A stretch of DNA of 64,000 bases from Amorphophallus konjac. Lineage: Eukaryota; Streptophyta; Magnoliopsida; Alismatales; Araceae. A program made the translations under genes and the position numbers. The DNA is taken from contig CM040118.1 of the NCBI GenBank assembly GCA_022559845.1, forward strand, positions 238,499,224 through 238,563,223, written 5' to 3'. The notes under the pieces are model-generated. The model saw nothing but the letters and a program-made list of their open reading frames with translations. It had not been told where the DNA came from and made no database searches. Within the stretch, counting starts at the first letter, position 1, and the number at the start of each line of letters is the position of its first letter. This document shows, piece by piece, positions 53,695 through 64,000 of the stretch.

Positions 53695-56600
53695 TGTCAC
53701 GCCCTGAGCCTTTATTACAGTGAAAGACTAGCTCGAGGAACGTGAATAGTCGGCATGGTAAGCCTCTTGCAAGCAAGAATGATCAAAGCGCAAGTCAATC
53801 ACTCACGTAAATGCAATTGCACAATATTACTCAAACTTCAACTTATTTCATTACTAATCAAATCAAATACTCAATTACAATCACTATTTCAACTTTCTTC
53901 ATCATACTAGACTCAAGAAATAAGAAAATTACATAGACTCAATCTAAACATGTAGACTTCCTAAGTCTTCACTCATTCTTCATTCACTCTCGGACCCGCT
54001 ATTTAAATATTCTGAATCCGATCCTGACTCACTTCCATCTCCTGAAAAGATTGGAAGTAGGTAATGAGCACACTTGCCCAATAGGTATCTTCGCATCAAC
54101 ATGAAGGTACTATTAAAGTAATTAACATTTTTGCTCTAGAGGAATAAGGTAAAATCATGCGAATGCGATAAATCACAAGTAACCAAAGTAACAAGATGAT
54201 CATGTAAGATAGAATGAACAAGTATGAACTAGCAAAATTTTACAAGAATGACCTTTCATGAACAAGAATGTACTAGCAAGTCACATACTCATCACCTAAA
54301 CATCTTTTGCTTATGAGCAAGTATTTGGTGAATTTCTGTGGAATATCATGTAACAAGCAAGAAAGTCATGTACGTGTATTGTCGTGCCGTGAATTTTCAC
54401 TTATTTATAGAAAAAGTACTCCCAGCGTAATGCGACGCAAGTAGCATCATACCCCATGGTTTACAGTATGTTTCCGACAATCAGCCGAGGGGACTAGCAT
54501 AGAGCCCTTGAACACAATCAGTGCTCGATCGCATCTTCAAGTATAAATCAAGTTATTTCCACGTTTCAAGTAATAAAATATGGTCAAGAATGCAAATAAG
54601 TTCTTGATAACAATAATCAACAATGAACGCTTCAACTTAGGACGTGAGAGATCCAGAATGATTTTAAGACGATGTTATGCTTATGGAAATAATTCGGCAG
54701 CATAACGGTACATTTATTATAATTCATAATTTAAGTTAAGTAACTTTAGACAATATGCCAAGTCCTAGACCATCAATACTCCATCTAGGAACTTAGAATA
54801 TCAACCCTTTTGTCAAACCTCGGGTTAAAGAATTTAGAACTATGGCGGTCTAATACTGGGCCATTACATGAACATAACGGTCAAGTGTTGGGCCGTTAGA
54901 AAGGTTGAATCTAGAAGAAAATAGATATGGACTCAAACAACATGACGGTCATATATTGGACCGTTATATGTGCCTGACGGTCGAATATAGATCCGTTACA
55001 TATCCATAATCTGAAAACATCGATAGTGCTTTCTAACAATTGGGCTTTCACGATACAACCAACTCGATGTCCTAGTGGGAATCTCATGCTCGTAGAGAAT
55101 TACGGAGGCCTTGAAACAAGATTTTCTAGTCCATTGGAAGGAATATCAAATAGAGAGGTCCTCATGTTCAAGAATATGTTTCTATAGTGCAAAGTGTGAA
55201 CTAATGGCCATATACCGGAATATATGCCATGTACTTAGAAAATTGACTCTATAGACAGAAGGAATGTGTAATGATATAAAATCATGATAAAACTCACCAA
55301 TATCTTTTCTAAATCAAGGTTTAAATACAAAACTATAGTGCTTTGGGCTTGAAATTATCATCTACTTGAAAATAACTCGAAAGTACCATAAATCCTGCAA
55401 TTTCTAACATGAATCAACACCTGAACTTAAAAATCATGAAAACAGGTTAAGATCTATTTAACTAGGCATATATATATATAAGCTATTTGAGCCAATCTTA
55501 ATTCTGCCTTAAGTTAACATAACACAGTGCTGTGTAATGGACTTGTCTGGGCGGGTCACAATATGGTAACGGTCCACTGTAGGTCCGTCAGAGTTCTCAG
55601 AACCCTGCAATCGTTTACAGAGGTGTGACGTATCAAGGTAGGTCCGTTACACGTCCCCGGCGATCTTACGATAGACCGTTAGGTCCTCTGCTGACAAAAA
55701 ATAGAAATTATAGAAATCTATGATTAATTAATGGCATGCTAACTACTCTAATCATCTCAAAATGAGAAAAAGGCTATCTAGATGCATAGGTAGTAATGTA
55801 ATAACGAGTGATAGCTTTTTATCTTCAATTAGGGTTGAAGGCATGCATGAATGTATAGACTAATCCTAAAACATGAAATTCATGAAGTATAATGCATGAA
55901 ATCCAGATAAACTTGATGGCTTTTATCCCTAATAATGTGTTTTTGCCGTTCATGAGATGACCTACCTCTTAATTGGGCTTTAAACTTCTAATTTGAGTCT
56001 TCACGGGTCGCCCTAGTTCTTCTCTTCCTGTGATATTTTAGCAACTTCACGTTGCCCTATCTCTCCAACTTCTTGACCTAAAGATGAGAAATTTGAAGGT
56101 TAGGAAGATGAAACTAAGAAGAACAAAAAGTTTTAAAGCATCTAACTCTAATTACCTCATTTAGGCTCTCTAATTTCCTGATCTTCAGCACCCTGTCGCA
56201 CAGTTTCCTGGGTTGGCTTGATGAAACCAGCAACTTTGGAAGATCCGAACTCCTTGGATACTCGACCTCCTATCATGAAATTTTAAGAGTTGTCAGACCT
56301 TAGTATTAGAAAGAAAAGGTTCCAAAGGACTTACTCGAGATTCTATCTCCTTACCTTGTTTCTTCACAAGCCAAAAGTAAGGGTCGCTTAGTTCAGAACT
56401 GGGTCCTATTTATAGAGTTTTGGCTAGGGTTCAAGGATTTAAACAATTTTAGAGTCCTTAATTGGCAAAAACCTGATCTCTAAGAGTCCTTAGCAATGTT
56501 ATAAGTTCTCCTAAGTTGGTCTCTAGCCAAGAGAATCCCAAAGTTCCAATCTTTTTGCAACTTCTTCTTCTCACAGAATCTGCTGAGTGTAACGGACCAG

Positions 56601-56959
56601 GACTGGTGCGGTACGTTACTATAGCGGTCGTCCCATAGACCGTTACATCAACTGGGTGTGGACATTCATCTTAATTCAAACTCTTTGGTTAATTATCCAC
56701 TAAATTATCTAATAAATTGGTATTTATCCTTAAAATTCATGAATAGGCTAAATAACCCTCTAGAATATGAGTCAAACTTAATGGGCTTGGTCCATAAACT
56801 TATTGGGTTTTAATTATCAAAGCTGGATTAGTTATTTAACATAATTGGGCCTTATAATCTCAATATTAATTCATTTGTTAATCCAATTTGCCCTTTATAA
56901 ATTCCAAAAAGTTCTATAAATAATCCAGAAATTATTTATATAAATTTTGGGGCATTACA
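53695..56959 (-). repeat. 3' LTR of the Tekay-like element (3265 bp)
   Basis: Plus-strand TGTCACGCCC...GGGGCATTACA, matching 61618 onward and, more loosely, 7962-11002. It carries at least seven hairpin-like units of the form AACGGTC...TTGGGCCGTTA (54845-55000 and 55560-55685). Confidence 0.94.
54845..55005 (+). repeat. ACGGTC...GGGCCGTTA hairpin-like repeats
   Basis: Four units about 40 bases apart, each an imperfect inverted repeat with an AACGG or GACGG arm and a CCGTTA arm around a loop of about ten bases. More units lie at 55560-55685, 62760-62925, 63490-63610, 8870-9025, 9570-9720 and 10630-10690. CCGTTA fits the MYB core CNGTTR, and AACGGTCA the core of the MSA element. Confidence 0.75.
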
Positions 56960-56970
56960 CCCTCCCCCAC
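56960..56970 (-). other. Polypurine tract of the Tekay-like element
   Basis: Minus strand GTGGGGGAGGG directly before the 3' LTR start TGTAATGCCCC. Confidence 0.85.
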
Positions 56971-57004
56971 TTAGAAGAATTTGGTCCCCAAATTAAATAC
57001 ATGG

Positions 57005-57092
57005 ATTTATTAAGAGTGTACTTATAGTTGAATAATTCTGGGAATCTTCTACGCATAGATTCTTCTGTCTCCCATGTTGCTTCGTGTGGCTA
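57005..57092 (-). pseudogene. Detached C-terminal tail of the Tekay-like integrase
   Basis: After two adjacent stops (TAATAG) the same frame reads PHEATWETEESMRRRFPELF, the conserved end of the integrase tail/chromodomain region of Tekay elements. Confidence 0.75.
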
Positions 57093-57815
57093 TTACTTTG
57101 TCCAATGGACTTGGACCATAGGAATAGTTTTATTCCTTAGTTGACGCACTTCTCGCTCCCGAATCCTGACCGGTTTCTGCTCGTATGTCAGGTCCTTTTG
57201 GATCTCCAGATTATCATAAGTAATGACATGATGAGGATCATATGCATATTTCTTCAACATAGAGACGTGAAATACGTCGTGAACTCCTACTAATTGTGGA
57301 GGTAAAGCCAGTCTATATGCCACTTCACCGACCCTTTCGAGAATTTCAAATGGGGCAATGAATCTTGGAGTTAGTTTTCCTTTAATGCCAAATCTTTGAA
57401 TACCACAGCCTGGAGAAACTTTCAGATATACATGATCTCCCACCTGAAACTCCAAGTCGTGTCTTCGATTGTCAGCATAAGATTCCTGCCTATCTTGCGC
57501 CATCTCCATTCTTTCTTGAATGAGCTTCATCTTCTCTGTAGAATCCCTGAGAAGGTCGGGGCCTAGGAATTACTTTTCCCCTATTTCGTTCCAACATATT
57601 GGTGATCTACAGCTTTTTCCATATAAAGCTTCAAAGGGCACCATCTGTATGCTGGCTTGATAACTATTGTTGTATGTAAATTCTACCAGAGGCAAGTGAT
57701 CATGCCAACTTCCTCCAAAATCAATAGCACAAGCCCTGAGCATATCTTCTACTACCTGATTTGTTCTTTCAGTCTGACCATCAGTTTGTGGGTGAAATGC
57801 TATGCTAAAATTCAA
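57093..57815 (-). pseudogene. Tekay-like integrase, C-terminal half of core and C-terminal domain
   Basis: One frame with a TAA near 57570. MNFSIAFHPQTDGQTERTNQ holds the catalytic Glu; then GGSWHDHLPLVEFTYNNSYQ and PFEALYGKSCRSPICW. After the stop: QESYADNRRHDLEFQVGDHV, TPRFIAPFEILERVGEVAYR and GVHDVFHVSMLKKY (GPF/Y-type module), ending VQVHWTK at TAATAG. Confidence 0.88.
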
Positions 57816-57863
57816 TCTAGTCCCTAGTGAATGTTGTAGGCCCTTTCAGAATTGTGATGTGAA

Positions 57864-58571
57864 TCAAGGATCTCTATCAGATACAATAGTGACAGGGACA
57901 CTATGTAATTTGACAATTTTTTTCATGTATAATGCTGCTAGAATATCCACAGACCATCGACCTTTTATTGGTATGAAGTGTGCGGATTTAGTCAATCGGT
58001 CTATGATCACCCATATACCATCGTGTCCTCCTCTGGTCTTAGGTAAACCCATGATGAAATCTATCCCTATACTCTCCCGTTTCCATTCGTGAATATTTAA
58101 GAGATGTAATTTACCTACGGGTCTAAAATGTTCTGCTTTTACTTGTTGGCTGGTGAGATAACGACACACGAAATCAGCTATTTCTCTCTTCATATTGGGC
58201 CACCAGAAGTTTCTTTTGAGATCTTGATACATCTTCGTACCTCCTGGATGAATGGTGTACTTGGAATTATGTGCTTCTTCTAGGATCGATTTCTTCGTAT
58301 CCTCATGATCTGGTACACACACTCGACCCTTAAATAACAAACTTCCGTCATTAGAAACAGAGAAATACGGCCTTTGTTCAATATTGGCTTTAATTTCCAG
58401 TAACACGGGATCATCATTTTGCAACTTGACGAGATCCTCTATCAATGTAGGTTGAGCTCGGATATTAGCCATGAAACAATCATCTTCCTTTATGTCAATA
58501 TCTAAGTTCATCTGAGCAAATTGAGGAATAAGATTAGTCAGACTAATCATAAGACTTGATAGCATACCCAT
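57864..58571 (-). pseudogene. Tekay-like integrase, zinc domain and first part of core
   Basis: Starts in the RNase H-integrase linker. Zinc domain: AHNSKYTIHPGGTKMYQDLK keeps the two His, but the Cys pair is lost (FVCRYLTSQQVKAEH instead of the usual CxxC). Core: SIGIDFIMGLPKTRGGHDGI (Asp), IIDRLTKSAHFIP and TIVSDRDP (Asp) before a TGA that stands for Arg. A second TGA follows eight codons on. Confidence 0.87.
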
Positions 58572-58649
58572 TGGTTTTCTGCTGAGTGCATCTGCTACAG
58601 CATTAGCCTTGCCATGATGATATTGAATAGTAAAATTAAAGTCCTTGAG

Positions 58650-59387
58650 TTATTCTAACCATCTCCTCTGCCTCATATTAAGCTCCTTTTGAGAGAATAA
58701 GTATTTCAAACTTTTGTGGTCCGAGTAGACCGTCAACTTTTCTCCATAGAGATAATGACGCCAAATTTTTAAGGCGAAAATAACGGCTGCCAATTCTAAA
58801 TCAAGCACTGGATAATTTTCCTCGTGACGTTTCAATTGTCTTGAAGAATAATAGATTACATTTTCATTTTGCATGAGGACGCACCCTAAGCCAGTGCGAG
58901 ATGCATCTGTATATACTTCGAATCTACCACCTTCCACCGGTAGTGCTAAAATAGGAGCTGTAGTAAGGTGATTCTTAAGAATTTGAAAACTCTTTTCACA
59001 TTCCTCTGACCAGACAAAATGATTTTCTTTTCTTGTGAGTCTAGTTAAAGGAACTGTAATCTTTGAGAAGTCCTTAGTGAACCTCCTATAATAACCAGCT
59101 AGACCCAGAAAGCTTCTTACTTCTGATATAGTCGTTGGCCGGCTCCAATTTCTGACAGCTTTGACTTTTGAAGGATCTACAACGATACCTTCCTTTGAAA
59201 TAATGTGGCCTAGGAATGACACTTCCTTGAGCCAGAATTCAAGTTTATGTCCTCTAAGTGTTTGCAAGGCTATCCTCAAATGTTCTTCATGCTCCTCTTT
59301 TGTCTTGGAATATATCAAGATACCATCAATGAAGACGACGATGAACTGGTCCAGATATGGTTGAAAAACACTGTTCATAAGTTGCAT
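58650..59387 (-). pseudogene. Tekay-like RT (C-terminal part) and RNase H
   Basis: Opens [20 protein letters not shown] and has FIDGILIYS where FIDDILIYS is expected, so the second catalytic Asp is replaced by Gly and the RT is dead. Then [33 protein letters not shown], and RNase [38 protein letters not shown] and [12 protein letters not shown], ending WLE-TAA. Confidence 0.9.
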
Positions 59388-59395
59388 AAATGCTG

Positions 59396-59761
59396 CTATT
59401 TTGTTAACCCAAACATCATTACCATAAATTCATAGTGGCCATAAAAACTTCGAAAAGCCGATTTATAAATGTCTTCTTCTTTAATTCTAAGTTGATGATA
59501 ACCTGATCTGAGGTCTATTTTAGAAAAATACTCTGCTATTGAAAGCTGATCGAAGAGCTCATCAATACGCGGCAACGAATACTTATTTTTGATTGTAAGT
59601 TGATTTAGTCGCCGGTAGTCTATGCATAGCCTAAGAGAGCCATCCTTCTTCTTGACAAATAGCATCGGCGCACCCCAAGGGGATGTGCTAGGTCTAATGA
59701 AGCCCTTATCTAGTAGTTCCTGCAACTGCCTCTTTAGTTCCTTAAGTTCCGTGGGGGACAT
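59396..59761 (-). pseudogene. Tekay-like RT, N-terminal part
   Basis: [60 protein letters not shown] and [15 protein letters not shown] (Asp of the first catalytic motif intact). Ends MMFGLTK where the NAPATF box is disrupted by a deletion, shifting the frame to the next segment. Confidence 0.9.
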
Positions 59762-59764
59762 CCT

Positions 59765-60610
59765 TTAAGTGGCTATAGAAACAGGTGCTGCTCCTGGAAT
59801 GAGTTCAATAGTGAAGTTCACTTCTCTCTCGGGTGGTAAACTGGGTAATTCGGATGGGAATACATCTCGGAACTCATTTACAATAGGAATGTTTGCTAGG
59901 ACGATTTCCTTGGATTCGGTAACAATGACAGAAGCAAGAAAAGCTTCACATCCTTGCGAGATGAGTTTACAAGCGTGAAGAGAAGATATGATAGTGGGAT
60001 GTTTCCTATACTTGATGCCAAAGAAAGAGAATCTTGGAAGACCTGATTTTCGGAAGGATATAATCCTATTTCTGTAGTTAATGTCAGCATCATGATCTAC
60101 AAGCCAATCTACCCCTAAAATGGCATCATAACGTTTCATGTCAAGGCATACTAGGTTTGCGGGGATCTTGTGGCCTTCTACAATTACTTCAGTATCAGGG
60201 TAATATCTAGTATGTTTTGCTCCAGAACCTAGGGGTGTGGTTATAGCAAGATCTGAAGGTAGAGGAACTGATGCAATTGGTAATGTTTTGGCAAACGTAG
60301 TGAAGATAAAAGAATGAGAGGCACCAGTATCAAATAGCACAAATGCAGGACGAGAACAAATTTGAAGAGTACCTTCCAGAAGCCCACCATCCCTGGGCGC
60401 TTCCTCTTCTTCTAGAACGGCATTGAGGCGAGCCTGCCTTCTGCGTCCACTATCAGATGACTGGTCCTTCATAAGGGGGCAATCCGGCATGCAATGCTCC
60501 TGACTTCCACAGCGTAAACAAGCACCAAGGTGCTTCCAACATTCTTCAGCCGAATGGCCGAACTTTTCGCAAAAAGTGCAAGCCGTGGCGACTTGCTCCT
60601 CCTCCTTAAT
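59765..60610 (-). pseudogene. Tekay-like zinc knuckles and protease
   Basis: CTFCEKFGHSAEECW and CLRCGSQEHCMPDC near 60590-60480 are two CCHC knuckles. Protease: FVLFDTGASHSFI with the catalytic DTG near 60335, then NLVCLDMKRYDAILGVDWLV (ILG flap partner) near 60130. In one frame with GAG upstream and with the RT downstream across a TAA (59765). Confidence 0.88.
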
Positions 60611-60727
60611 CTTCTTGTTCTTTAGGGAACTTCCACCGTTCCCGCTCCTGGACCACTTCTTACTATCACGGCTTTTATGAGGCTCCGTGATGCTGAATTT
60701 TTCATTCTTATAATGCCGATCTGATCG

Positions 60728-61383
60728 TCAGCTGGACTCTTCTCCTTTCCCTTTCAATTTCTCGACCTTTTCTAAGGTCCTTTCACATAAGTATGCCCGT
60801 TGAACCATCTCCGCATAAGTACGTATGTTTTGGGTCCCGAGCTGTTGAATGAAACTGGGTCGTAACCCGTCCATAAATCGATGAACCTTCAATAGATCGA
60901 TACTTATTAAATGCGGTGCATAATGTGCTAGTCGGGAGAATTGAAGTTCATATTCCGCAACTGTCATCATTCCTTGTCGAAGAGAGGCGAACTCCATAGC
61001 CTTTCTTTCTTTCACGTGCTCGGAAAAGTACTTAGCACGGAACAAGGTAAGAAAACCATTCCATGTATGAGGTGCATCGACCGGGGTGCCGGAACCGACT
61101 TCCACCATGTACGGGCATCCTTGTTGAGTTGGAAAGTCGCAAGATGCACCTTCTCTTGATCGGTGCATTGGATGACGTCAAATATACGGTTCATCTCGTC
61201 AATCCAGTTCTCTGCTTCGTCCGGATTAGAAGAACCATAGAAACGCGGAGGGTTTAAACTCAGAAAATTGCAATGTAAGTCACCAGCCCTTGCCCCTGCT
61301 CCTGCCTGAGCCATGGTTTTCAATGCCTGAGTAAGGACGGCAACTGTTTGTTGCATGCCATTCCAATCTACGCGATGAGCCAT
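60728..61383 (-). pseudogene. Tekay-like GAG
   Basis: Starts MAHRVDWNGMQQTVAVLTQA at 61383 with the Ala/Gly-rich stretch usual there, then FLSLNPPRFYGSSNPDEAEN and MNRIFDVIQCTDQEKVHLAT. A frameshift near 61100 moves to WNGFLTLFRAKYFSEHVKER, FASLRQGMMTVAEYELQFSR and HRFMDGLRPSFIQQLG, ending at a TGA (60728) where Arg is expected before the zinc-knuckle region. Confidence 0.9.
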
Positions 61384-61597
61384 TTGTAAAATAAGGTACC
61401 TGAGAGAAATATAATAACTTGTTATTTCTCAACGAATTTGGAAGAAAATAAATCTTAAAGCTAATTAACTATCTTATCCCGGGCTCTACCCAATTCTCAC
61501 ATGGGTATGGGAATTTCTTCCTTAGTTTATAGGTAGGGGTCCATAAACCTTGGACTTATCCTATGACATGATTCTTCTCCCTAAGTCCTGAGACTTA

Positions 61598-61610
61598 GGC
61601 TCTGATACCA
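61598..61610 (-). other. Primer-binding site of the Tekay-like element
   Basis: Minus strand TGGTATCAGAGCC, seven bases from the LTR end, initiator tRNA-Met type. Confidence 0.92.
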
Positions 61611-61617
61611 ACTTAAC

Positions 61618-64000
61618 TGTCACGCCCCGAGCCTTTGTTACAGCCGAAGACTAGCTCGAGGAACTTGAACAGCTGGCATGGTAAGCCTCTTGCAAGCAGG
61701 AATGATCAGAGCGCAAGTCAATCACTCACGTAAATGCAATTGCACAATATTACTCAACCTTCAACTTATTTCATTAATAATCAAATCAAATACTCAATTA
61801 CAATCACTATTTCAACTTTCTTCATCATACTAGACTCAAGAAATAAGAAAATTACATAGACTCAATCTAAACATGTAGACTTCCTAAGTCTTCACTCATT
61901 CTTCATTCACTCTCCGACCCGCTATTTTAATATTCTGAATCTGATCCTGACTCACTTCCATCTCCTGAAAAGATTAGAAATAGGTAATGAGCACACTTGC
62001 CCAGTAGGTATCTTCGCATCAACATGAAGGCACTATTAAAGTAATTAACATTTTTATTTTAGAGGAATAAGATAAAATCATGCGAATGCGATAAATCACA
62101 AGTAACCAAAGTAACAAGATGATCATGTAAGATAGAATGAATAAGTATGAACTAGCAAGAATGTAACAAGAATGGCCTTTCATGAACAAGAATGTACTAG
62201 CAAGTCACATACTCATCACCCAAACATCTTTTGCTTATGAGCAAGTATTTGGTGAATTTCTGTGGAATATCATCTAACAAGCAAGAAAGTCATGTATGTG
62301 TATCGTCGTGTCATGGATTTTCACTTATTTATAGAGAAAGTACTCCCAGCGCAATGTGACGCCAGTAGCATCATACCCCATGGTTTACAGTATGTTTCCG
62401 ACAATCAGCCGAGGGGACTAGCATAGTGCCCTTGAACACAATCAGTGCTCGATCGCATCTTCAAGTTTAAATCAAGTTATTTCCACGTTTTAAGCAATAA
62501 AATATGGCCAAGAATGCAAATAAGGTCTTGATAACAATAATCAACAATGAACACTTCAACTTAGGACATGAGAGATCCAGAATGATTTTAAGATGATGTT
62601 ATGCTTATGGAAATAATTCGGCAGCATAACGATACATTTATTATCATTCATAATTTAAGTTAAGTATCTTTAGACAATATGCCAAGTCCTAGACCATCAA
62701 TACTCCATCTAGGAACTTAGAATATCAACCCTTTGGTCAAACCTCGGGTTAAAGAATTTAGAACTGTGACGGTCTAATACTGGGCCGTTACATGAACATA
62801 ACGGTCGAGTGTTGGGCCGTTAGAAAGGTTGAATCCAGAAGAAAATAGATATGGACTCAAACAACGTGACGGTCGTATATTGGACCGTTATATGTTCCTC
62901 ACGGTCAAATATAGATCCGTTACATATCCAGAATCCGAAAACATTGATAGTGCTTTCTAACAATTGGGCTTTCATGGTACAACCAACTCGACGTCCTAGT
63001 GAGAATTCCAGGCTCGCAGAGAATTACGGAGGCCTTGAAATAAGATTTCCTAGTCCATTGGAATGAATATCCAATAGAGAGGTCCCCATGTTCAGGAATA
63101 TGTGTATATAGTGCAAAGTGTGAACTAATGGCCATATACCGGAATATATGCCATGTACTTAGAGAATTGACTCTATAGACAAAAGGAATGTGTAACGATA
63201 TAAAATCATGATAAAACTCATCAATATCTTTTCTAAATCAAGGTTTAAATACAAAACTATAGTGCTTTGGGTTTGAAATTATCATCTACTTGAAAATAAC
63301 TCGAAAGTACCATAAATCATGCAATTTCTAACATGAATCAACACCTGAACTTAAAAATCATGAAAACAGGTTAAGACCTATTTAAGTAGGCATATATATA
63401 TATAAGCTATTTGAGCCAATCTTAATTCTACCTTAAGTTAACAGAACACAGTGTTGTGTAACGCACTTGTCTGGGCGTGTCACAATATGGTAACGGTCCA
63501 CTGTAGGTCCGTCAGAGTTCTTAGAACCCTACAATCGTTTACAGAGGTGTGATGGATCAAGGTAGGTCCGTTACACGTCCCTGGCGGTCTTACGATAGAC
63601 CGTTAGGTCCTCTGTTGGCAAAAAATAGAAATTATAGAAATCTATGATTAATTCATGGCATGCTAACTACTCTAATCATGTCAAAACGAGAAAAAGGCTA
63701 TCTAGATGCATAGGTAGTAATGAAATAATGAGTGATAGCTTTTTATCTTTAATTAGGGTTGAAGGCATGCCTGAATGTATAGACCAATCCTAAAACATGA
63801 AATTCATGAAGTATAATGCATGAAATCTAGATAAACTAGAGGGATTTTATCCCTAATAATGTGTTTTTGCCGTTCATGAGATGACCTACCTCTTAACTGG
63901 GCTTTAAGCTTCTAATTTGCGTCTTCAAGGGTCACCCTAGTTCTTCTCTTCCTGTGATTTTTTAGCAACTTCACGTTTCCCTATCTCTCTAACTTCTTGA
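61618..64000 (-). repeat. 5' LTR of the Tekay-like element, cut by window end
   Basis: TGTCACGCCCCGAG on the plus strand, aligned along its whole visible length with 53695-56080. About 880 bases should continue beyond the window. Same hairpin-like repeats near 62763-62925 and 63490-63610. No gene inside. Confidence 0.93.

Larger units (their letters stand above)
53695..64000 (-). mobile_element. Tekay-like chromovirus (Ty3/gypsy), minus strand, cut by window end
   Basis: On the minus strand: 5' LTR (from beyond 64000 to 61618), Met-type primer site (61610-61598), GAG, protease, RT, RNase H, integrase with chromodomain-like tail, polypurine tract (56970-56960) and 3' LTR (56959-53695). The LTR ends TGTAATGCCCC...GGGCGTGACA and the tail EATWETEESMRR...FPELF fit the Tekay/Del branch. 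About nine differences in 300 LTR bases compared by eye. Two frameshifts and several stops break the polyprotein. Confidence 0.9.

Noticed and set aside
1..64000. Host genes, tRNA, rRNA or organelle DNA
   Set aside because: No exon-like frame outside the elements with a recognisable host family, and no tRNA or rRNA signature noticed; the only spliced-looking gene lies antisense within a Tat element.
61618..64000. Short frames at both strands in the right LTR
   Set aside because: Their matches at 53695-56959 and 9069-9257 are due to the LTR copies; no conserved frame among the three.

Overview
This is a stretch of a large, repeat-rich plant nuclear genome. I see no host gene, rRNA or tRNA gene. 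Essentially every base can be assigned, with varying confidence, to LTR retrotransposons nested in one another. The evidence is six or more LTRs with TG...CA ends, primer-binding sites of the plant initiator-Met type (TGGTATCAGAGC at 191, 38322 and, on the minus strand, 61598) and of another type (27663), polypurine tracts, and decayed gag-pol frames of the plant lineages sirevirus-like Ty1/copia, Tat, Athila, Tekay-like and CRM/Galadriel-like chromovirus. The exact species cannot be read from the sequence.

Layout. 1-7961: a sirevirus-like copia element (5' LTR cut by the window start) that encodes only a GAG-like protein and has a 2.9 kb 3' LTR. It sits in a Tekay-type LTR whose remainder is 7962-11002. 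11003-24082: the 3' internal half of a Tat element, with tandem-repeat arrays (41, 129 and 40/80 bp units), then a large antisense, apparently spliced gene for a plant-mobile-domain (aminotransferase-like) protein, itself broken by a minus-strand sirevirus solo LTR (about 16014-18377), then a polypurine tract. 24083-27659: a Tat LTR which is also followed by a primer-binding site and Tat gag-protease-RT-RNase H-aRNase H-integrase (27663-36030, resuming 45953-46134). It therefore looks like the shared LTR of two Tat copies in tandem. 36031-45952: a complete chromovirus with 2.29 kb LTRs and a perfect CGGGG target duplication, inserted in the Tat integrase. At about 46135 the Tat integrase passes in frame into an Athila polyprotein (to 47415), followed by the Athila 3' region and LTR (from 48617). 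That LTR carries a sirevirus solo LTR (49315-52911, perfect CTCCA duplication). 53695-64000: a minus-strand Tekay-like element (LTR, polyprotein in reverse, primer-binding site, start of the other LTR, cut by the window end).

Function and decay. Each family has the parts needed for reverse transcription (primer site, polypurine tract, LTR promoter), but every polyprotein here is broken by stops, frameshifts, insertions or loss of catalytic residues. The stop spectrum differs between elements: TAG/TAA in the copia gag and mostly TAG in Tat, TGA at presumed arginine CGA codons in the chromovirus. This suggests deamination of methylated cytosines in different contexts. The most unusual features are the antisense spliced gene in Tat, the in-frame Tat-Athila junction, the dense arrays of a 12 bp motif (AAGTCTATACAT) in two sirevirus LTRs, and MYB/MSA-like hairpin repeats in the Tekay-type LTRs.
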